Source: Muribaculaceae bacterium (GTDB taxonomy: Bacteria > Bacteroidota > Bacteroidia > Bacteroidales > Muribaculaceae). Taken from it: a DNA stretch of 64,000 bases. Shown here piece by piece: positions 46,112-54,913 of this stretch. A program made the translations under genes and the position numbers. The DNA is taken from positions 1 to 64,000 of the forward strand of contig JAFSPZ010000049.1 of the NCBI GenBank assembly GCA_017451225.1, written 5' to 3'. The stretch's first letter is position 1, and every line of letters begins with the position of its first letter. The notes under the pieces were generated by a model. It was not told the origin of the DNA. It did not search any database and saw only the letters and a program-made list of their open reading frames with translations.

Positions 46112-47128
46112 TTACTTAGCAAGCTCTTTGTATTTCTTGAGCAACTCAAGTTTATTCTGGGCATCTTGAAGCATCTCGGGCGAGATATTGTTATTAAGTT
46201 CCACTGCCTTAGCAAGATACTCAATGGGCTTGTCAAGCAAGTGAGCCACGTCCTTGGCAACACCAGCATCGGTCAACGCCTTAGATTCATTGATTGCATT
46301 GCTCACGAGGCCAGAATAACCAACACCCATGCAGTAGCAAGCAAAAGCGTTGTTTGGATCTTTTGCGATAGCAGCCTCATAGGCGGGAATTGCTGCTTCG
46401 AAGCCCTTCTCAAACTCCTTAACACGAGCCATGAGAATGTAGAGGTTATTATTAGTGGGAACTGCAGCAATCATGTGCTCGAGTGCCTCATTAGCAGCAG
46501 CATAGTTGCTCTCGTCTACATACTTCCTGATAATCTGGTTAGGAGCATCGTCAATGAACTGGTCGATGTCGTTAGCTGTGTAACCCAATTCTTTTGCCTT
46601 TACCATATTGATGAAGCAGTTCTTGTAGTCTTTATCAAAATAGTTGGCAAAGCCCTGGAGGAACAATGTCTCTGCAAGAGTCGAAACATCTACATTGTTA
46701 GCATATTTCGACTGAAGCAATTCGGCATTGTGACCATAGGCAATCGCAGCATTATGATAATCCTCTTTTGCACGATAATACTCACCAACAATGAGGAAAT
46801 CGTTCTGTTCAATCATTGTGCCAAAAGCCTTTACGATGTCGCCCGAAACTTTGGTTTTGAACTTAGGCATGCCAGTCTTCTTATCAAGTTTGGGACTACC
46901 ATCCTTGTTAGTCTCAAAGATAGTATCGCAAGCAAGTGCCTTGCAGAACAGGTCATAGCTCTTCTGTAAGCCTTCAGCGCCCTCTTCATCAAGATTGCCG
47001 CTTTGTGCTTTCAGGAAGTAGTTGTTATAGGCTTTCTGAGCCTCACCAAAGAGAGACTTAGAATCCTCAGCATTAGCACCCATCACAATGAAGGATGCGA
47101 TAGCCACGAATAAGAAAATCTTTTTCAT
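46112..47128 (-). CDS. Secreted TPR protein (first of two tandem paralogs)
   Basis: A 338-residue protein; the ATG at 47128 (MKKIFLFVAIASFIVM) starts a signal peptide ending GANA. The mature chain is helical TPR-like repeats, such as LYILMARVKEFEKGFEAAIPAYEAAIAK near 235-262 and FACYCMGVGYSGL near 268-280. FKTKVSGDIVKAFGTMIEQNDF and MVKAKELGY align with the next gene downstream. It starts 50 bases after gyrA and is probably on the same transcript, as in other Bacteroidales. The function is not known. Confidence 0.85.
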   Translation of the reverse strand: MKKIFLFVAIASFIVMGANAEDSKSLFGEAQKAYNNYFLKAQSGNLDEEGAEGLQKSYDLFCKALACDTIFETNKDGSPKLDKKTGMPKFKTKVSGDIVKAFGTMIEQNDFLIVGEYYRAKEDYHNAAIAYGHNAELLQSKYANNVDVSTLAETLFLQGFANYFDKDYKNCFINMVKAKELGYTANDIDQFIDDAPNQIIRKYVDESNYAAANEALEHMIAAVPTNNNLYILMARVKEFEKGFEAAIPAYEAAIAKDPNNAFACYCMGVGYSGLVSNAINESKALTDAGVAKDVAHLLDKPIEYLAKAVELNNNISPEMLQDAQNKLELLKKYKELAK

Positions 47129-47178
47129 AATAAAAATGTTTATTGTTACTAATTTCAATTTGTTATCTCAGTTATTTA

Positions 47179-49788
47179 TTATTTATCAATTTCATTAAAT
47201 GGCAAAGTGCCTTCTTGGTCATAAGACTGCGAATCGCCATTTTCGTTTAATTGCTCATCGTTTTTTTCTGCTGCTCTAGTGCTGTCATCAAACATGATGT
47301 CTTGCTGCAGTCCCTCACCCTCGGGGATATACTCCTCTATCTTCTCGGGGTCGGTATCAACTTTGCAAACCGATGCAATCTCGTCGTTCTTCTTCTCTAA
47401 GTTAATCAGGCGAACACCCTGGGTGTTACGGCCTTGAACTCTGAGGTCTGCAACTTTCAAGCGAATTGTGATTCCCGACTTGTTGATAATCACAATGTCG
47501 TTGCTGTCATTCACATTACGTATTGCAATAAGCTTGCCAGTTTTTTCGGTGATATTTATTGTCTTCACACCCTTGGCACCACGGTTAGTCACACGGTAGT
47601 CATCAAGCTTCGAGCGCTTACCCATACCTTGTTCCGAAAGAACAAGCACATCGTCCTGGGCAGTTGAGCGCATACAAATCATGCCAACAACTGCATCGTT
47701 GCCTCCGTCTAGAGTCATACCCTTCACACCGGTAGCGGTTCGACCCATTGGTCTTACCTTAGTTTCCGAGAAGCGGATAGCACGGCCATTGCGATTGGCG
47801 AGAACAATCTCACTATCGCCTTCAGTAAGCACAGCACCAATGAGCTGGTCGTTATCACGAATGTTAAGTGCGTTAACACCATTCACGCGTGGACGAGAGA
47901 ATTCCGAAAGACGAGTTCTCTTGACAACACCGTTCTTTGTACCGAATACAATATAGTGATTCTGATTGTATTCTGGGTCTTTCAGCTTAGTAGCTCTGAT
48001 AAACGCATAGATGCGGTTCTCAGGACCAATGTTGAGCACGTTCTGAATGGCGCGGCCCTTGGAGTTCTTCGCTCCCTCGGGAATCTCAAACACGCGCAAC
48101 CAGTAGCAACGGCCCAGCGCTGTGAAGAACAACATGTAATTATGATTTGTTGCTTCATAGATATACTCGATGAAGTCTTCGTCGCGAGTGGCACTTCCCT
48201 TTGCACCCACTCCACCGCGGTTCTGTGTGCGGTACTCACTCAATGGAGTGCGCTTGATATAGCCAAAGTGCGAAATGGTGATAATCATTGGATCATCGGG
48301 ATAGAAGTCCTCAGCGTTCATTTCCTCGGCCGAATACTCAATTTGAGTGCGGCGCTCGTCTCCAAACTTGTCACGAACCTCGATGAGTTCGTCTTCTATA
48401 ACTTTGCGGCACACGTCGGGATTTGTCAAAATTTCTTCAAGGTGTGCGATTGTCTTCAACAACTCTTCCATCTCGGCATGAAGCTTGTCTTGTTCAAGGT
48501 TGGTGAGCTGACGAAGGCGCATCTCAACGATTGCGCGGGTCTGAATGTCGTCTAGGTTGAATCGCTCTCCCAAGCGCTGACGTGCTTCGTCAGTTGTCTT
48601 GCTGCTGCGGATGATGTGGATTACCTCATCAATGTTGTCGCTAGCAATAATCAATCCCTCGAGGATATGAGCACGCTCCTTCGCTTTCTTGAGCTCAAAT
48701 TCAGTGCGGCGAATCACCACCTCATGACGATGCTCAAGGAAATAGTAAAGCATGTCACGCAAGGTCACTGTCTGTGGACGACCCTTCACGAGGCACACGT
48801 TGTTCACGCTGAACGAAGACTGCAACTCTGTCATCTTGTAAAGCTTATTGAGCAGCACATTGGCATTGAAATCCTTCTTAACGTCGATAACGATGCGCAT
48901 TCCATGGCGGTCGCTCTCGTCGTTGATGTTCGAAATGCCGTCAATGCGTTTATCCTCTACAAGACCTGCAATATTCTCAATGAGCTCGCGCTTGTTCACA
49001 TTATAGGGAATCTCAGTCACCACAATGCGGTCATGGCCATGCTCGGTCTCAATCTCGGCTTTTGAGCGGATTACGATACGACCCTTACCAGTCTCGAAAG
49101 CATCGCGCACTCCCTGATAGCCGTGAATAATACCACCCGTTGGGAAGTCAGGGGCGATTATGTACTTCATCAAGCCATCTGTGTCGATGTCGGGATTCTC
49201 AAGCATTGCAAGGCAAGCGTTAATCGACTCGGTGAGGTTGTGGGGAGCCATATTGGTCGCCATACCTACCGCAATACCCGAACCTCCGTTAACTAGCAAG
49301 TTGGGGAAGCGGGTTGGCAACACCTCGGGTTCATCAAGGGTGTTGTCGAAGTTTGGTACAAAGTTCACTGTGTCTTTGTCCATGTCGCGCATCATCTCCT
49401 CGCCCATCTTGCCTAGGCGGGCCTCAGTGTAACGCATAGCAGCTGGGCTGTCGCCGTCAACCGAGCCAAAGTTTCCCTGGCCGTCTACAAGCGGGTAGCG
49501 CATCGCCCAGTCCTGGGCAAGACGCACCATTGCCAAATAGACCGACGAGTCGCCGTGGGGGTGGTACTTACCAAGCACATCACCCACAATGCGCGCGCTC
49601 TTCTTGTAAGGAGCGTTGGAAAAGTTTCCTAATTTTTCCATACCGAAAAGCACCCTGCGATGCACTGGCTTGAAACCGTCACGCACGTCGGGCAGGGCTC
49701 GAGACACGATAACCGACATCGAATAGTCGATGTAGCTGGTCTTCATCTCGTTTTCGATATTGATCTCAATAATTCGATCGTTGTTCAT
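47179..49788 (-). CDS. gyrA: DNA gyrase subunit A
   Basis: An 869-residue type II topoisomerase subunit that cuts and rejoins DNA to add negative supercoils. The quinolone region [18 protein letters not shown] lies near residues 75-92 and the catalytic Tyr is in [11 protein letters not shown] near 118-128. The GyrA box is the Bacteroidetes variant [11 protein letters not shown] near 535-545; six C-terminal blades ([15 protein letters not shown]) follow, with an acidic tail. At the second quinolone position (Asp87 in E. coli) there is Leu, while the Ser83 position keeps Ser. A minus-strand -7 box TAACTTTG (49892-49885) lies about 97 bases upstream. Confidence 0.97.
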   Translation of the reverse strand: MNNDRIIEINIENEMKTSYIDYSMSVIVSRALPDVRDGFKPVHRRVLFGMEKLGNFSNAPYKKSARIVGDVLGKYHPHGDSSVYLAMVRLAQDWAMRYPLVDGQGNFGSVDGDSPAAMRYTEARLGKMGEEMMRDMDKDTVNFVPNFDNTLDEPEVLPTRFPNLLVNGGSGIAVGMATNMAPHNLTESINACLAMLENPDIDTDGLMKYIIAPDFPTGGIIHGYQGVRDAFETGKGRIVIRSKAEIETEHGHDRIVVTEIPYNVNKRELIENIAGLVEDKRIDGISNINDESDRHGMRIVIDVKKDFNANVLLNKLYKMTELQSSFSVNNVCLVKGRPQTVTLRDMLYYFLEHRHEVVIRRTEFELKKAKERAHILEGLIIASDNIDEVIHIIRSSKTTDEARQRLGERFNLDDIQTRAIVEMRLRQLTNLEQDKLHAEMEELLKTIAHLEEILTNPDVCRKVIEDELIEVRDKFGDERRTQIEYSAEEMNAEDFYPDDPMIITISHFGYIKRTPLSEYRTQNRGGVGAKGSATRDEDFIEYIYEATNHNYMLFFTALGRCYWLRVFEIPEGAKNSKGRAIQNVLNIGPENRIYAFIRATKLKDPEYNQNHYIVFGTKNGVVKRTRLSEFSRPRVNGVNALNIRDNDQLIGAVLTEGDSEIVLANRNGRAIRFSETKVRPMGRTATGVKGMTLDGGNDAVVGMICMRSTAQDDVLVLSEQGMGKRSKLDDYRVTNRGAKGVKTINITEKTGKLIAIRNVNDSNDIVIINKSGITIRLKVADLRVQGRNTQGVRLINLEKKNDEIASVCKVDTDPEKIEEYIPEGEGLQQDIMFDDSTRAAEKNDEQLNENGDSQSYDQEGTLPFNEIDK

Positions 49789-50148
49789 CTCTAAAAATTT
49801 AAAATTTTACCTGTGGCGAGCTGCAAATCCAGCGAAATGTTGCCTCAATCATCACAGTCACGCCGTAACATTAAAATTAACCTACAAAGTTAATACATTT
49901 CTAGCAAACAAACACTATCTTTTACCCCTAATTTATGTTTTTTGATACTAAATTTAAACTAAAAGCACACCTCACTAAAGATTGCAAAAAATGCTATCGC
50001 TAACGTCATAAATTGTCTTAAATACCTCAAGACCGAAAGGCAACAATAATGTCATCTAATGAAATTGTTTATAATCGTATTTAATCGTCCGACAAAAACA
50101 ACCACGCGCAGCAAAATTATGCATTGAACATTATGAATTAAAATACTA

Positions 50149-50179
50149 TTGTCTCGCTCTCTCCCTCCCATTATCTTTG
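50149..50179 (+). promoter_or_regulatory. Housekeeping-type promoter upstream of the clpC-like gene
   Basis: TTG (50149-50151), a 20-base spacer and TATCTTTG (50172-50179) match the Bacteroidetes consensus. Transcription would start near 50185 and give a 290-base leader that includes the tandem repeat and the sigma-54 site. Confidence 0.5.
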
Positions 50180-50306
50180 TCCCAATAGAGTTCTTTAACC
50201 ATTGCTTTAATTCACTCTGCCATGCCAGCCAACAACAATATACTATTAATTTACCACAGTATTGTTTTGATTATCAGCATTATCTACAAAATATACCAAA
50301 AATTTT

Positions 50307-50375
50307 GAGTCAAGTGAGTCAGGCGAGTCAGGTGAGTCAGGCGAGTCAGGCGAGTCCAGCGAAACAAGTGAGTCA
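50307..50375 (+). repeat. Nine-base tandem repeat, eight units
   Basis: Eight head-to-tail units of GAGTCAGGC-type: GAGTCAAGT, GAGTCAGGC, GAGTCAGGT, GAGTCAGGC twice, then GAGTCCAGC, GAAACAAGT and GAGTCA. The block is GC-richer than its surroundings. It lies 55-123 bases ahead of the sigma-54 -24 element, about -81 to -149 from the predicted start site. The run could vary in copy number between strains. Confidence 0.9.
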
Positions 50376-50429
50376 ATGACGTTCTTCAATCAATATCTTC
50401 GCTTCTCGGCACAAAGCGCATTCAAAACA

Positions 50430-50445
50430 TGGCACGGAATTTGCT
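50430..50445 (+). promoter_or_regulatory. Sigma-54 promoter (-24/-12) of the clpC-like gene
   Basis: TGGCACGGAATTTGCT is a perfect match to the sigma-54 consensus TGGCACG-N4-TTGCW: -24 GG at 50431-50432 and -12 GC at 50443-50444, exactly 10 bases apart. Transcription would start near 50456, 23 bases before the start codon. Sigma-54 needs an ATP-driven activator; none is encoded in this window. Confidence 0.7.
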
Positions 50446-50478
50446 TTAATTATTTACATATAATTTAAATGAAGAATA

Positions 50479-52626
50479 ATGACACAAAGAGAAATAAACA
50501 TACTTGATGACATCGATATGATGACGCTTCTACAGGAGATGGAACTGCCTGTGGTCGACGGCGTTGACTTCGCTAGCGACGAGGAAGACGACGATTTTGA
50601 CGACATGGACGACAACGGCACAGTAGCAGGCGGCAGCACCGAGAAGCGCACACAGCGACGAAATGTCACAAAAAATGACAACGCGACACCTGTTATAAAT
50701 AAATATGGCAAAGACATTACTTGCCAAGCTGCAAATGGCGAGCTTGATCCTGTTGTAGGACGTGAGCGTGAAATTGAGCGCTTGGCACAAATCCTAAGCC
50801 GTCGTAAGAAAAACAATCCGGTACTCATTGGCGAACCAGGAGTTGGAAAATCAGCTATCGTCGAAGGACTCGCACAGCGCATCGTTGAGCGCAAAGTCGC
50901 ACGAGGCCTTATGGAGAAACGCATTGTTGCACTCGACATGGCTTCGGTTGTAGCAGGCACTAAGTATCGTGGACAGTTCGAGGAGCGCATAAAAGCCATT
51001 ATTGATGAGGCCTCCAAGAGCGATGACGTGATTCTCTTCATCGACGAGATTCACACCATTGTGGGTGCTGGTAATGCCAGCGGAACTATGGATGCTGCCA
51101 ACATGCTCAAACCTGCCCTGGCACGCGGTGAAGTGCAATGCATTGGCGCTACCACCCTTGACGAGTATCGCAAGAACATCGAGAAGGATGGAGCATTAGA
51201 GCGCCGTTTCCAGAAAGTGCTTGTGGACGCTTCCACACCCGAAGAAACCATAGAAATCCTCAACAACATCAAAGAGGCCTACGAGAAACATCATGGCGTG
51301 ATTTATACTCCCGAAGCTATACAGGCTTGCGTAACGCTCACCAACCGCTACATCAGCGACCGCGCCTTTCCCGACAAAGCCATTGACGCTATGGACGAGG
51401 CTGGTTCACGTGTTCACATCTCAAAGGTTGAGACTCCCAAGGAGATTGAAGAACTTGAGAAGCAAATAGCCGAGGCGCAGGAAAACAAACTCAAAGCTGT
51501 TCAAGCTCAGAACTTTGAAAGTGCAGCAAACTATCGCGACCGCCAAGAGAAGCTCAAACTCGAGCTCCAGGACTTTAAAGATAAGTGGGAAGCCGAACTC
51601 GACAAAAAACGCGAGACGGTCGACGAGAATGATATCGCACAAGTTGTCGCTATGATGACAGGTGTACCCGTGCAACGCATCGCTCAGAGCGAAGGCATCA
51701 GGCTACTGGGCATGAACGATGAACTCAAGTCAAAAATCATTGGGCAGGATGAAGCCATCGACAAAATTGCTAAGGCCATACGTCGCAACCGTGTTGGTCT
51801 AAAAGATCCAAACCGACCAATAGGCTCTTTCATGTTCCTTGGACCAACGGGTGTTGGTAAAACTCTGCTTGCTAAACGACTAGCCGAGTTCCTATTCAAC
51901 TCGCCCGACGCACTCATCCGCATCGACATGAGCGAATATATGGAGAAGTTCAACGTGTCACGACTTGTGGGAGCACCTCCGGGATATGTGGGTTATGAGG
52001 AAGGCGGACAATTGACCGAGAAAGTGCGCCGTCGTCCTTACTCCGTTGTTCTTCTCGACGAAATCGAGAAAGCTCATCCCGATGTGTTCAACATGCTGTT
52101 GCAAGTGCTTGACGAAGGTGCTTTGACCGACAGTCTTGGCCGCAAAGTGGATTTCAAGAACACCATTATTATAATGACGTCAAACATTGGCACTCGCGAA
52201 CTCAAAGATTTCGGCGCCGGTGTGGGTTTCAACACTCAAGAGCTCACCAAGGAGCGCTCCGACTCGGTAATCCGCAAGGCCCTGAACCGCAGCTTCTCAC
52301 CTGAATTTCTGAATCGTGTTGACGACATAATCACATTCTCGAGCCTAAATAAGGAGGACATACTCAAGATTGTTGATATCGAACTTGAGATGTTCTACAA
52401 GAGAGTGGAAGAACTAGGTCATAAACTCATCATCACCGATGCAGCCAAGCAGTTTGTCGCCGATGCCGGCTTTGACATTCAGTATGGCGCCCGCCCACTC
52501 AAGCGAGCTATCCAGTCACACATCGAGGATCCAATGTCAGAGCTTCTGCTCAAGCATGAGGATATGACAAGCGCTACCATCACAATTGATGTTAAAGACG
52601 ACGAAATTGTCGCCTCAATCAAGTAA
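50479..52626 (+). CDS. clpC: ClpC-like AAA+ unfoldase lacking the N-terminal Clp-N domain
   Basis: A 715-residue Hsp100 ATPase that would feed proteins to ClpP. It starts with an acidic segment (residues 25-50, rich in Asp/Glu) and goes straight into the first AAA+ module: [15 protein letters not shown] near 92-106, Walker [10 protein letters not shown] near 119-127 and IDEIHTIVG near 188-196. A UVR-type middle region ([20 protein letters not shown], near 335-354) follows. The second AAA+ module has GPTGVGKT near 455-462 and a ClpP-loop VGF in GAGVGFN near 580. Typical ClpC proteins (about 840 residues) have about 140 more N-terminal residues. An in-frame stop at 50470-50472 and the adjoining promoter exclude an upstream extension. 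Confidence 0.92.
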   Translation: MTQREINILDDIDMMTLLQEMELPVVDGVDFASDEEDDDFDDMDDNGTVAGGSTEKRTQRRNVTKNDNATPVINKYGKDITCQAANGELDPVVGREREIERLAQILSRRKKNNPVLIGEPGVGKSAIVEGLAQRIVERKVARGLMEKRIVALDMASVVAGTKYRGQFEERIKAIIDEASKSDDVILFIDEIHTIVGAGNASGTMDAANMLKPALARGEVQCIGATTLDEYRKNIEKDGALERRFQKVLVDASTPEETIEILNNIKEAYEKHHGVIYTPEAIQACVTLTNRYISDRAFPDKAIDAMDEAGSRVHISKVETPKEIEELEKQIAEAQENKLKAVQAQNFESAANYRDRQEKLKLELQDFKDKWEAELDKKRETVDENDIAQVVAMMTGVPVQRIAQSEGIRLLGMNDELKSKIIGQDEAIDKIAKAIRRNRVGLKDPNRPIGSFMFLGPTGVGKTLLAKRLAEFLFNSPDALIRIDMSEYMEKFNVSRLVGAPPGYVGYEEGGQLTEKVRRRPYSVVLLDEIEKAHPDVFNMLLQVLDEGALTDSLGRKVDFKNTIIIMTSNIGTRELKDFGAGVGFNTQELTKERSDSVIRKALNRSFSPEFLNRVDDIITFSSLNKEDILKIVDIELEMFYKRVEELGHKLIITDAAKQFVADAGFDIQYGARPLKRAIQSHIEDPMSELLLKHEDMTSATITIDVKDDEIVASIK

Positions 52627-52652
52627 GTGACAATTTTTCATCATGCTATACA

Positions 52653-52687
52653 AAATGTCACACACCATGGTGTGTGGCATTTATTTT
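52653..52687 (+). terminator. Terminator of clpC overlapping the htpG promoter
   Basis: A near-perfect 30-base inverted repeat (52653-52682; one T-G pair) contains the 18-base palindrome CACACACCATGGTGTGTG (52659-52676) and is followed by ATTTT. It starts 27 bases after the clpC stop codon. Its right arm holds the -24 GG of the sigma-54 site ahead of htpG. Confidence 0.75.
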
Positions 52688-52690
52688 GCA
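52675..52690 (+). promoter_or_regulatory. Sigma-54 promoter (-24/-12) of htpG
   Basis: TGGCATTTATTTTGCA has the -24 GG at 52676-52677 and the -12 GC at 52688-52689, 10 bases apart. TGGCA and TTGCA are both intact. Transcription would begin near 52701, about 65 bases before htpG. Confidence 0.6.
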
Positions 52691-52765
52691 TAATATCAAA
52701 GCAGAAAAACAAATATAATTTGTTACTAAAAAACTCAGAACTAAAAACTAATAATTATATATATT

Positions 52766-54811
52766 ATGGCAAAAGGTTCAATTGGGGTAACAACCAACAA
52801 CATTTTCCCCGTTATTAAAAAGTTTCTTTACAGCGACCACGAGATTTTCTTGCGCGAGCTGATTTCTAACGCAGTAGATGCGACTCAAAAACTCAAAACC
52901 CTCGCCGCCGCAGGCGATTTCAAAGGTTCAACCGAAGATTTGAAAGTGAGTGTCACTATTGATAAGGACTCAGGCACACTCACCGTTAGCGACCACGGCA
53001 TAGGTATGACCGAGCAAGATGTAGACAAATACATCAACCAAATCGCCTTCTCGGGTGCCGAGGACTTCCTCAATAAGTATAAAGACAATGCCAACGCCAT
53101 CATTGGCCACTTTGGCCTTGGTTTCTATTCTGCTTTCATGGTAGCCAAGAAGGTGGAAATTCGCACCCTTTCTTGGGAAGAAGGCGCAAAACCTGTTCTT
53201 TGGAGCTGCGACGGTTCACCTGAGTTTGAGATGACAGAATGCGACAAGGCCGAGCGCGGTACCGATATCGTACTCTATATCGACGATGATGAGAAGGAGT
53301 TTCTTGAGCAATCGCGCATCAACACTTTGCTCAACAAATATTGCAAATTCATGCCAGTCCCAGTGATTTTTGGAAAAGAGCAGGAATGGAAAGACGGCAA
53401 GTATGTCGATACCGACAAGGACAAGGTAATCAACGATATTGAGCCTCTGTGGTCTCGCAAGCCCACCGACCTCAAGGATGAAGATTACATCAAGTTCTAC
53501 CATGCAATCCAGCCGGCACAGGACGACCCTCTGTTCTGGATTCATCTGAACGTAGACTTCCCATTCACTCTCACCGGAATCCTCTATTTCCCAAAAATCA
53601 AGAACAATCTCGACATTCGCAAGGATCGAATCCAGCTCTATTGCAACCAGGTATTCGTCACCGACAGTGTGGAAGGCGTAGTTCCTGAATTCATGATGCT
53701 TCTTCAAGGTGTTATCGACAGCCCCGACATTCCATTGAACGTGTCACGCTCCTACCTGCAAGCCGACCGCAACGTAAAGAAGATTTCATCTTACATCACC
53801 AAGAAAGTTGCAAGCCGTCTTGAGGAGATTGCCAAGAACGACGCCCAGGCATTTGAGGAAAAGTGGAACGACATCAAGATTTTCATTGAGTACGGTATGC
53901 TCAGCGACGAAAAGTTCAAGGATGCAGCAGCTAAATTCGCTTTACTCCAGAACACTGACGGCAAGTTCTTCAAGTTCGATGAATATAAGGACCTCATCAA
54001 GGGCAACCAAACCGACAAGGATGACAACCTCATCTATCTCTATGCCACCGACAAAACTGCGCAGTACACCTACATCAAGGCAGCCCAAGACAAGGGCTAC
54101 GATGTGCTGCTCATGGATGGTCAACTCGATATCCCATTCGTAGGTCTGCTGGAGCAGATGAACGAGAAGTCACGTTTCGAGCGTGTCGATAGCGATGTAG
54201 TTGACAATCTCGTGCGCAAAGAAGATGCTAAAGATTCTGAACTCTCCACCGAGGAACGTGAAATCGCCACTACCCTATTCAAGTCGCAGATTCCAGCTAT
54301 CGAGAAGAGTGAATTCATGGTAACCTATGCTGCTATGTCACCCGATGCTCAGCCAGTAGTAATCACACAAAGCGAGTATATGCGACGCATGAAGGACATG
54401 GCTGTTTTCCAACCAGGAATGAGTTTCTATGGTGAATTCCCTGATGCTTATAACTTCACGCTCAACACCAGCCATCCTGTCATCAAGCGCGTTGTGGATC
54501 AAGCAGTAGCTGCAGTGAAAGATGAACTCAAACCCATCGATGACGAACTCACCGCTACTAATGCAGTTATCAAAGCCATCCGTGACCTTGATAAAGACAA
54601 CAAGGGTGTTCCCAACGACAAGAAAGATGACCTCAAGAAAAATGAGGACAAGGCAAAGGCGCTGCGCGACAAGAAAGAAGAAATCATCACCAATTATGCA
54701 ACTGGCCAAGACACCGTTAAGCAGCTCATTGATATTGCTCTACTCGGCAACGGACTGCTCAAAGGCGAGGCTCTAAACAACTTCCTAAAGCGTTCGGTAG
54801 ATTTATTGTAA
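52766..54811 (+). CDS. htpG: Molecular chaperone HtpG (Hsp90)
   Basis: A 681-residue bacterial Hsp90. The GHKL ATPase motifs are ELISNAVDATQKL near 30-42 (catalytic Glu and Asn), SDHGIGMTEQDV near 76-87 and GHFGLGFYSAFMVA near 113-126. The middle domain has FPFTLTGILYFP near 270-281 and RIQLYCNQVFVTD near 291-303, with the conserved catalytic Arg in LNVSRSYLQ. The C-terminal dimer region has a charged insert (LDKDNKGVPNDKKDDLKKNED, near 611-631). The protein refolds clients with DnaK. Its own sigma-54 element lies upstream. Confidence 0.97.
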   Translation: MAKGSIGVTTNNIFPVIKKFLYSDHEIFLRELISNAVDATQKLKTLAAAGDFKGSTEDLKVSVTIDKDSGTLTVSDHGIGMTEQDVDKYINQIAFSGAEDFLNKYKDNANAIIGHFGLGFYSAFMVAKKVEIRTLSWEEGAKPVLWSCDGSPEFEMTECDKAERGTDIVLYIDDDEKEFLEQSRINTLLNKYCKFMPVPVIFGKEQEWKDGKYVDTDKDKVINDIEPLWSRKPTDLKDEDYIKFYHAIQPAQDDPLFWIHLNVDFPFTLTGILYFPKIKNNLDIRKDRIQLYCNQVFVTDSVEGVVPEFMMLLQGVIDSPDIPLNVSRSYLQADRNVKKISSYITKKVASRLEEIAKNDAQAFEEKWNDIKIFIEYGMLSDEKFKDAAAKFALLQNTDGKFFKFDEYKDLIKGNQTDKDDNLIYLYATDKTAQYTYIKAAQDKGYDVLLMDGQLDIPFVGLLEQMNEKSRFERVDSDVVDNLVRKEDAKDSELSTEEREIATTLFKSQIPAIEKSEFMVTYAAMSPDAQPVVITQSEYMRRMKDMAVFQPGMSFYGEFPDAYNFTLNTSHPVIKRVVDQAVAAVKDELKPIDDELTATNAVIKAIRDLDKDNKGVPNDKKDDLKKNEDKAKALRDKKEEIITNYATGQDTVKQLIDIALLGNGLLKGEALNNFLKRSVDLL

Positions 54812-54873
54812 AAATATGATTTAAGCTAGAGAACAACTCTCTCCCATCTACTCTAGCTCACACATAAGGTCAT

Positions 54874-54913
54874 AAAAAAAGAACTGAGATACATTTATTT
54901 GTTATCTCAGTTC
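54874..54913 (-). terminator. Terminator of dnaA, overlapping its stop codon
   Basis: An 11-base stem (54881-54891 with 54903-54913) with an 11-base loop is followed, on the minus strand, by seven T (54880-54874). The dnaA stop codon (54902-54904) lies at the loop edge, so termination is built into the gene's last codons. A weaker 8-base repeat at 54824-54858 lies after htpG. Confidence 0.85.

Larger units (their letters stand above)
49789..50478. other. 690-base divergent regulatory region between gyrA and the clpC-like gene
   Basis: No gene here is convincing. From left to right it holds the gyrA -7 box (49885-49892), about 250 bases of AT-rich sequence without visible features, a housekeeping-type promoter (50149-50179), the nine-base tandem repeat (50307-50375) and a sigma-54 promoter (50430-50445). 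A 76-codon reading frame starting with TTG at 50149 overlaps the promoter and ends in the repeat; I reject it as a gene. Confidence 0.6.

Noticed and set aside
50149..50379. 76-codon reading frame starting TTG upstream of clpC
   Set aside because: It begins inside the -33 element, has no homology I recognise, and its C-terminus is only the translated nine-base repeat.
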